Below are positions 58,899 through 64,000 of a DNA stretch of 64,000 nt, in pieces (position 1 is the stretch's first letter; each line of letters begins with the position of its first letter). This DNA comes from Apiospora phragmitis (taxonomy: Eukaryota; Ascomycota; Sordariomycetes; Amphisphaeriales; Apiosporaceae), in the NCBI GenBank assembly GCA_038363925.1, contig JAQQWL010000006.1, forward strand, positions 42,501 through 106,500, given 5' to 3'. The position numbers and the translations under genes were made by a program. The notes beneath the pieces were generated by a model. That model saw only the letters and a list, made by a program, of their open reading frames with translations. It searched no databases and had not been told where the DNA came from.

Positions 58899-59458
58899 GC
58901 GAGAGTGGAGGTTGGGAGAGGAGATGAAGAGGGGCTATGGGCTCTATCTCTCTTTCTCTCGTAACTTAAGCAAAGCTTGGATAGATGATCGAGATATGTA
59001 GGTAGCTAGCATGATTCACTTACTCTCGAGTGATTGATGGTCCAAAAAGCTTCCGAGTCTGATCTATGCATGCTTAGCACTTGTGATATGCGTACCCCTT
59101 CTTTCTCAATATGACTTCAGCCTGGACGGATTATATATCCCCTGAAGCTATAGGAACAAGCAAGGTTATAGTTCTCTGTTTCGGTGGCCAAAGAATTCTC
59201 ATTCAAAGGGAATGTAGACATTCTGGGCGTAATGGAACCTACCGCACAAGGAGGGATTTGGACAAGGACGCCTTCGGGATTCGCATGGGAACCATCACAG
59301 CTACAGCTTGCAGCCCCTAACCTGGTGCCTACGAATGTTAACCAAGCCGGAAAGTCTCATCGAGGGAACGGTGCACTCGCTCACTTACTCACAGCCGCGT
59401 TCATTTGCTGGGGGCCAGAACATTAAAGTCTCACACCAAGCAGGTAAGCAAATAAGCT

Positions 59459-59517
<59 letters not shown>

Positions 59518-59554
59518 TCGCCCCGGCCCATGTAGCAAAGCTCTACACCCGCCC
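58899..59554. other. Intergenic with a (CTA)n microsatellite
   Basis: 3' flank of the beta-galactosidase gene. A pure CTA trinucleotide run of 19 units covers about 59461-59517. Confidence 0.6.
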
Positions 59555-59794
59555 CCCTGAAAGTTTGTCTATTTCATATCCTGTGAACCCTTGTACAGGT
59601 ATTTCTTGCGTCTGCAATACCTATCGTGCTGAAACATATAACAGCTGTTCAGTAGCGGGATATCTTTTACGGTAGTAACTCCTCTGTTTTTTATGTTTCA
59701 AATGGACGCTCGATGTATTTCCTACACAAATATCGCCTGTCGATACTTCGTCTAAAGTCCGAAACGGTATCCGTCAAGTAACAAACTTTCAGGG
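59555..59794. mobile_element. Small TIR element (MITE-like), copy 1
   Basis: 240 bp bounded by the perfect 14-bp inverted ends CCCTGAAAGTTTGT (59555-59568) and ACAAACTTTCAGGG (59781-59794). The terminal 86 bases of its right end recur in reverse orientation at 63915-64000 with about 7 mismatches. It has no coding capacity. No clear target-site duplication is visible, so the superfamily is undetermined. Confidence 0.65.
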
Positions 59795-62700
59795 ATCCTA
59801 TTGTATATATCGCCATATACCCAACTGGTCGACGTCCTTTAACTAAAGCACAATAGCATTCACAGGGGAGGGGGTTCATCGGGCAACTTTATTACCTCGC
59901 TTACCTTGGGGGTGAGGTTTACAGTAAACACAGGTAAACGCAGCACTGCAGTAGTAGTGGTGGTGGGTTGTGGTAGTGGTTCTCGGGAACCTAGTAAGCT
60001 CACCATCACCACCACCACCACCACTATCACACCTCGAACTGCCGATCTTCTGAAACCTCGTTTATGCGTGGCAGATCCTCGGCTTCTGCACAAAATAGCC
60101 GCATGACATGTTTCTCTTCTCGTGTGTGTGCGTGTGCGTGTTTGGATGGCATGGGCTGTCTATCAGTCGGTCGGAGACTTTTTTTCTTTCTTTCAAACTT
60201 GTGCTTGCTTGCGGCCAAGAATGGAACGGTGGCATCGCAGGACGTGCAGGGGTGTGTTCGCCGTGCAGGCTGCAGTAGACCCCGATCCATGGCCTGGACG
60301 TCTGTGGTTGAGTAGCTTCCCATCCCACTTTCTGTAGCGTATGCTAGGCGATCACGACAGGTAGAAGGGAAACACACAGTCGGGTCAGCAGTTCAGTGCC
60401 CCTCCTCCGCCGTTGCTGCCATGATGTGTATTGGGTTGCGGGATATATTGCGACTGATAAGTAGTAGTAGTAGTGGTAGACCTGTCTCCTCTTGTCTAGC
60501 TGCCTCTTGCGCATGAAGAAGGAGGACCCGTCTACTGCAAGGCGACATGGCTAGCTCAGTCCTTTGCAGTTTACTGCTATGCTAGTTCGGACACACAGAT
60601 GGGGAAATGTGGAGGTCTGCTGTCTGTCTATCTATCAATCAAGATGTGGGCTCTGGCCGGACACCACCAAAGTCGGGATACGTGCGCTTGCACTCTATTG
60701 TGGTGTATCCGTACCATCACAAGCAACATATTGTCAAGGGAAGGTTCGTCACGGTACAGGAGGTTGGGTTGGAGAATCAGGCCGCTGGGGGGCGGCGGTC
60801 GACATCCTGCCGGGTTGCTTGCTTCGTTGTGTGACATCGCAGGATACCATGGGAAAAGGTCGCCGAGGTTGGTGGAGGTGGGGGGCACGTGAGGAGGAAG
60901 AAGCTGCTGATGTTGCTTGCTTTGAGGGGAAGTAGAAGCTTTTGGCTATGTGGGTTGAAGGACGCTGAGAAATGACTCGTTTCGTTTTGTCGCGGTCGCA
61001 TGCAACGGCTCGGAGACATGTCCGTATGGTAGCCCCGTATATTGCGGTACACTGTAGGGAACAGCAGCAGCGATGGGGACGGCGAACTTGCAAACAAAGC
61101 CAGTGAATAAATGCCTAAAATGCAAGGAATAAGGAAAAAAACACAGCACAGGAATAAGCAGTGGAGCGTGCACAAGGGTTTCCTTCCCGCCCACTGGCGT
61201 TTCAGAAGGACCGGCCACTTGCACGTTTGTGGTCACGATGTCGAATGGAATGGGAAAACATCTGCCATGGCATCGTACCGCACCTTATTAACATGCTATG
61301 CTCTCTCGAGTGTCGACTGTCGGTGAGCAGAGTCAGCAGAGTCCTTCTCTGTCTTACGGGGCCGATGCGGCTTTATTCATTGCACCCTGCATCCTTGGCT
61401 AGAGCAGGTTGCTGCAAGTCGTCTCTCTCTCTGTTTTGTTTCGCTGGGCTGGACTCTTGCTACCGTCGCAATGGTTTTGTTGATCTGATGTTTATCCCAA
61501 CTAATAAGGTTACTTATGTAAGACATTTTCTCATACGTGATGACTCTCAAATCTGGCAGGCCTCGTAAGAGAAGACGAGACGCACAGCTCTCGTCTGCCA
61601 TGACCTGCTCATCCATCAGTGGATGCTGCTCTATCACATGTGCATATGATTTATTCAAGCAGACTTCGAGAGGCGGCTCAGCCAGACTCGAGCCAGCCAG
61701 AGTCTTGACTGTACTCCGCGTCCTATTCTAAAAATACATATGCGAGCAGCAGCAGCAGCAGCAGCAGCTTGACCCATTCGACTATTTCTCCCCCAGGTTT
61801 CATCAGTGGCTCGCTAGCTGGGAGCTTGATCGGCAATGTCCGATCCGAGCTAGGGTCTAATGTCCTTAGGTCCATCCCATCGACTGCGTGTAGGCGCCAG
61901 GAAAAACTTCTCGCCTTCTCAACCAACCAACCATGTTTATTACTCTTCTCTGACTGCGCTGTGCTCTTTCCATGGTTACATATGCTGGTTGATGCGTTTG
62001 AGTTAGAGCGAACCAGTGCCCAATGAGCCGTATGTTTGCATGTACGTACATACCCGATATCGAGGAGTGGAATGGCGACCCGGGCGGCCTTCGCACGTTA
62101 CATGGGAATACAGAAGACACCAAAATCAGCAGCAGAAATGCCGAGTTTCTGCCTCGATAACGCCCCATCTCACCACTGGTACGATGGGCAGGCTTACGTC
62201 AAGCCAGCGCTGATCTGACCCCCTACTCTCAACGCCATGCGGCGTGCCATTCGCAACAGTTGTCTGTTCCTCTGACGGAAATATGTTCCTCACCCAAGTT
62301 GAAGGCGCGTTGCGACGCATGGGCAATTGCCTCGGTCCAATATCATCATATTAGATTACAAGAATATTCATGGTTGATCATTATTGTTCATGTTTCGTGT
62401 TAGATACTTTAGACAGGCAGAGAGTGAGAGGGTCGGATGTCTCCTACTTCGACGTTCACATGTCTCTAGGGGGAGGCAATCGTCCTTCCATCTGGGATGA
62501 TCTGCATGTGGCCGTCCTTGCATGAGTAGGGGCTGAGTAAGACGAGTGCTCTTCGGCCAAGTGCAGTGCGGTGGCTGCAGTTCGTATTCTGGCAGATACT
62601 ACACTCCAATGAGCCGAACACCGCCGGATCTTCTTTGCCAATGCGGCTTAATTCTGTGTGAAGTGTCAGAGCAACCGTGTCGTGACCTGCTGCAAGTATG

Positions 62701-63914
62701 TCGGAAATATAGAAATTTTAGACAGTCTTATTAAGCACATGCAAGATACGGCAACCACTGAAGATATGTTCGTTGATGAACGAAAGAGGCCTAAGCCCAC
62801 GGGAGAAAGGGGCACATGGCCGCATAGGCCGTTAGGAAAGAGGGTGCATGCAGTACATACATAGTAGTCTGGTCTGATCACTCAGTCATCTCATCTTGCA
62901 TCTTTAGGTCCCTAGGTTCTTTTCTGCTCGAGAGTAAGTAAATATCAGCACGGAATGTGATATGGCCTTCTTTTGATCTTTGGCCAGCTGCACTGTACGT
63001 ACAGAATATTGATATGTTTGGTTGACCCGGCTTGCCAGCCAAGCCAGCGACATGCAAGGACCTGGAAAAGACCCCTGGCAGAAGCTTGGCTATAGCAGCT
63101 AGTTCTATTGGGCCGGGGTAGGCGGCCAAACCTGGTCAAAGTTTGAGAAGGGACGGGAAGGGAAGAGATGGGGAGAGATGCATATGCATATGACGATAAT
63201 GCCGGGAAATAAGTACACCTGGTATTGCAGGAACACGCCGCAGACAGGGGTGCCGATCCTTTTTCTACATCTCCTGCTTTGCACGGTCTGTCTGTCGTTT
63301 CTGTGCCACACGATACTTTGAATGCACGGTACTACCTACCGACTTGTCATTATTCATCGCTATGCTTGCTCGTGGCAAAGGGTAGTCCGGAACAGCTACT
63401 GGCAGATTTTCGGGAAATTGGATCTGGCGTGGCATCTGCTCTCAAGTAGTCCGTTTCGCCTTGATTGCGCGCGTCTGGAGAGGGGCCTGTCATTCTTCCG
63501 GGCCTTTTTCAGGGAAGCCTTTTAGGCGATTTCAGGTCAAGCTACTACCAGTTTGGGGGGCCATCTAAACATCAACCATGGGAAGGGAAGGGAAGGGGGA
63601 TACGATGTTGCAAATGGAGATGGGGAACGCATGCCCGCAGCCCATGTCGCTATTGTAGATACATATAATGCCGACGCGGGTTGGCAATCCCGTAATTATA
63701 GGTATGCACGTCCTTGACATAGTTGGCAGGGAGCGACGAACGCGTCAAGATGCATTATCTTGAACAATTTCGTTGGTCATGCCCGCCGCCGGCCAAAGCT
63801 GAGAATGGGCGGCCCTAAAGTCTGTGGCCTTAAGGGGGAGGCAGCCCCAAGAGGGTTTAAGCGTGCCCGGGCCGGGCCACCCAACCACCCTTGCCACCCC
63901 ACCTACACGTTACC
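59795..63914. other. Gene-free stretch of 4.1 kb between the two TIR copies
   Basis: No supported gene on either strand. It has GT/CA-type and (ACC)n repeats near 60003-60025, (TAG)n near 60461-60475 and (GCA)n near 61748-61768. Confidence 0.4.
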
Positions 63915-64000
63915 CCCTGAAAGTTTGTTAATTGATGGATACCGTTTCGGACTTCAGATGAAGTATCGACAGGCTACATTTGCGTAGGAAATACATCGAG
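63915..64000. mobile_element. Small TIR element, copy 2 (inverted, cut by the window end)
   Basis: Starts CCCTGAAAGTTTGT and follows the reverse complement of 59709-59794 with about 92% identity. Most differences are C/T transitions. The other end lies beyond the window. Confidence 0.65.

Noticed and set aside
59459..59530. Leucine-rich peptide encoded by the CTA run
   Set aside because: It is a microsatellite frame without any other coding support.

Overview
The window looks like nuclear DNA of a filamentous ascomycete (Pezizomycotina, most likely Sordariomycetes). The support is short GT-AG introns of roughly 50-120 bp, fungus-specific families (CFEM protein, fungal rhodopsin-type membrane protein, Blm10), LSU rRNA fragments of filamentous-ascomycete type, and Tad1-type LINE and LTR debris. 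No database could be searched; family names come from recognised motifs.

Layout. 1-3,631 is gene-free, GC-rich and full of a short TACAGGGTA/TACCCTGTA motif. It lies just beyond the 3' end of a 28S rRNA relic (minus strand, 3,632-4,620), so it is best read as rDNA intergenic spacer. That relic is split by a 630-bp solo LTR and abuts a LINE relic (4,621 to about 6,060), which is itself split by an unusual interleaved-palindrome insertion. 7.2-16.0 kb holds decayed or damaged genes: a Nudix/eIF2B-like gene with three in-frame stops, an SDR pseudogene, a Cys-rich membrane protein and a GST-like protein. An intact hotdog thioesterase sits among them. 16.7-22.6 kb is BLM10. Then follow an MFS transporter (25.1-27.1), a proline-rich fungal protein (28.1-30.4), GPI mannosyltransferase 2 (34.2-35.7), a second 28S relic carrying a group I intron (36.3-37.1), a rhodopsin-like 7TM protein (41.7-43.2), a YTH-domain RNA-binding protein (45.4-47.0), a GPI-type CFEM protein (47.5-48.3), a single-TM protein (49.6-51.0), and a divergent pair of sugar/lactose-type permease and GH2 beta-galactosidase (52.1-58.9). 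The last 5 kb has simple repeats and two inverted copies of a small TIR element.

The genes do not form one pathway. The clearest functional unit is the permease/beta-galactosidase pair, which would import and cleave beta-galactosides such as lactose from a shared 1.4-kb divergent promoter.

Two cautions. At least seven otherwise well-formed genes carry one or more frameshifts, nearly all at homopolymer runs and all fixable by a run-length change of one or two bases. This pattern points to consensus indel error rather than mass pseudogenization. The Nudix/eIF2B-like gene (nonsense substitutions) and the SDR gene (internal deletions) cannot be explained that way and are probably real pseudogenes.
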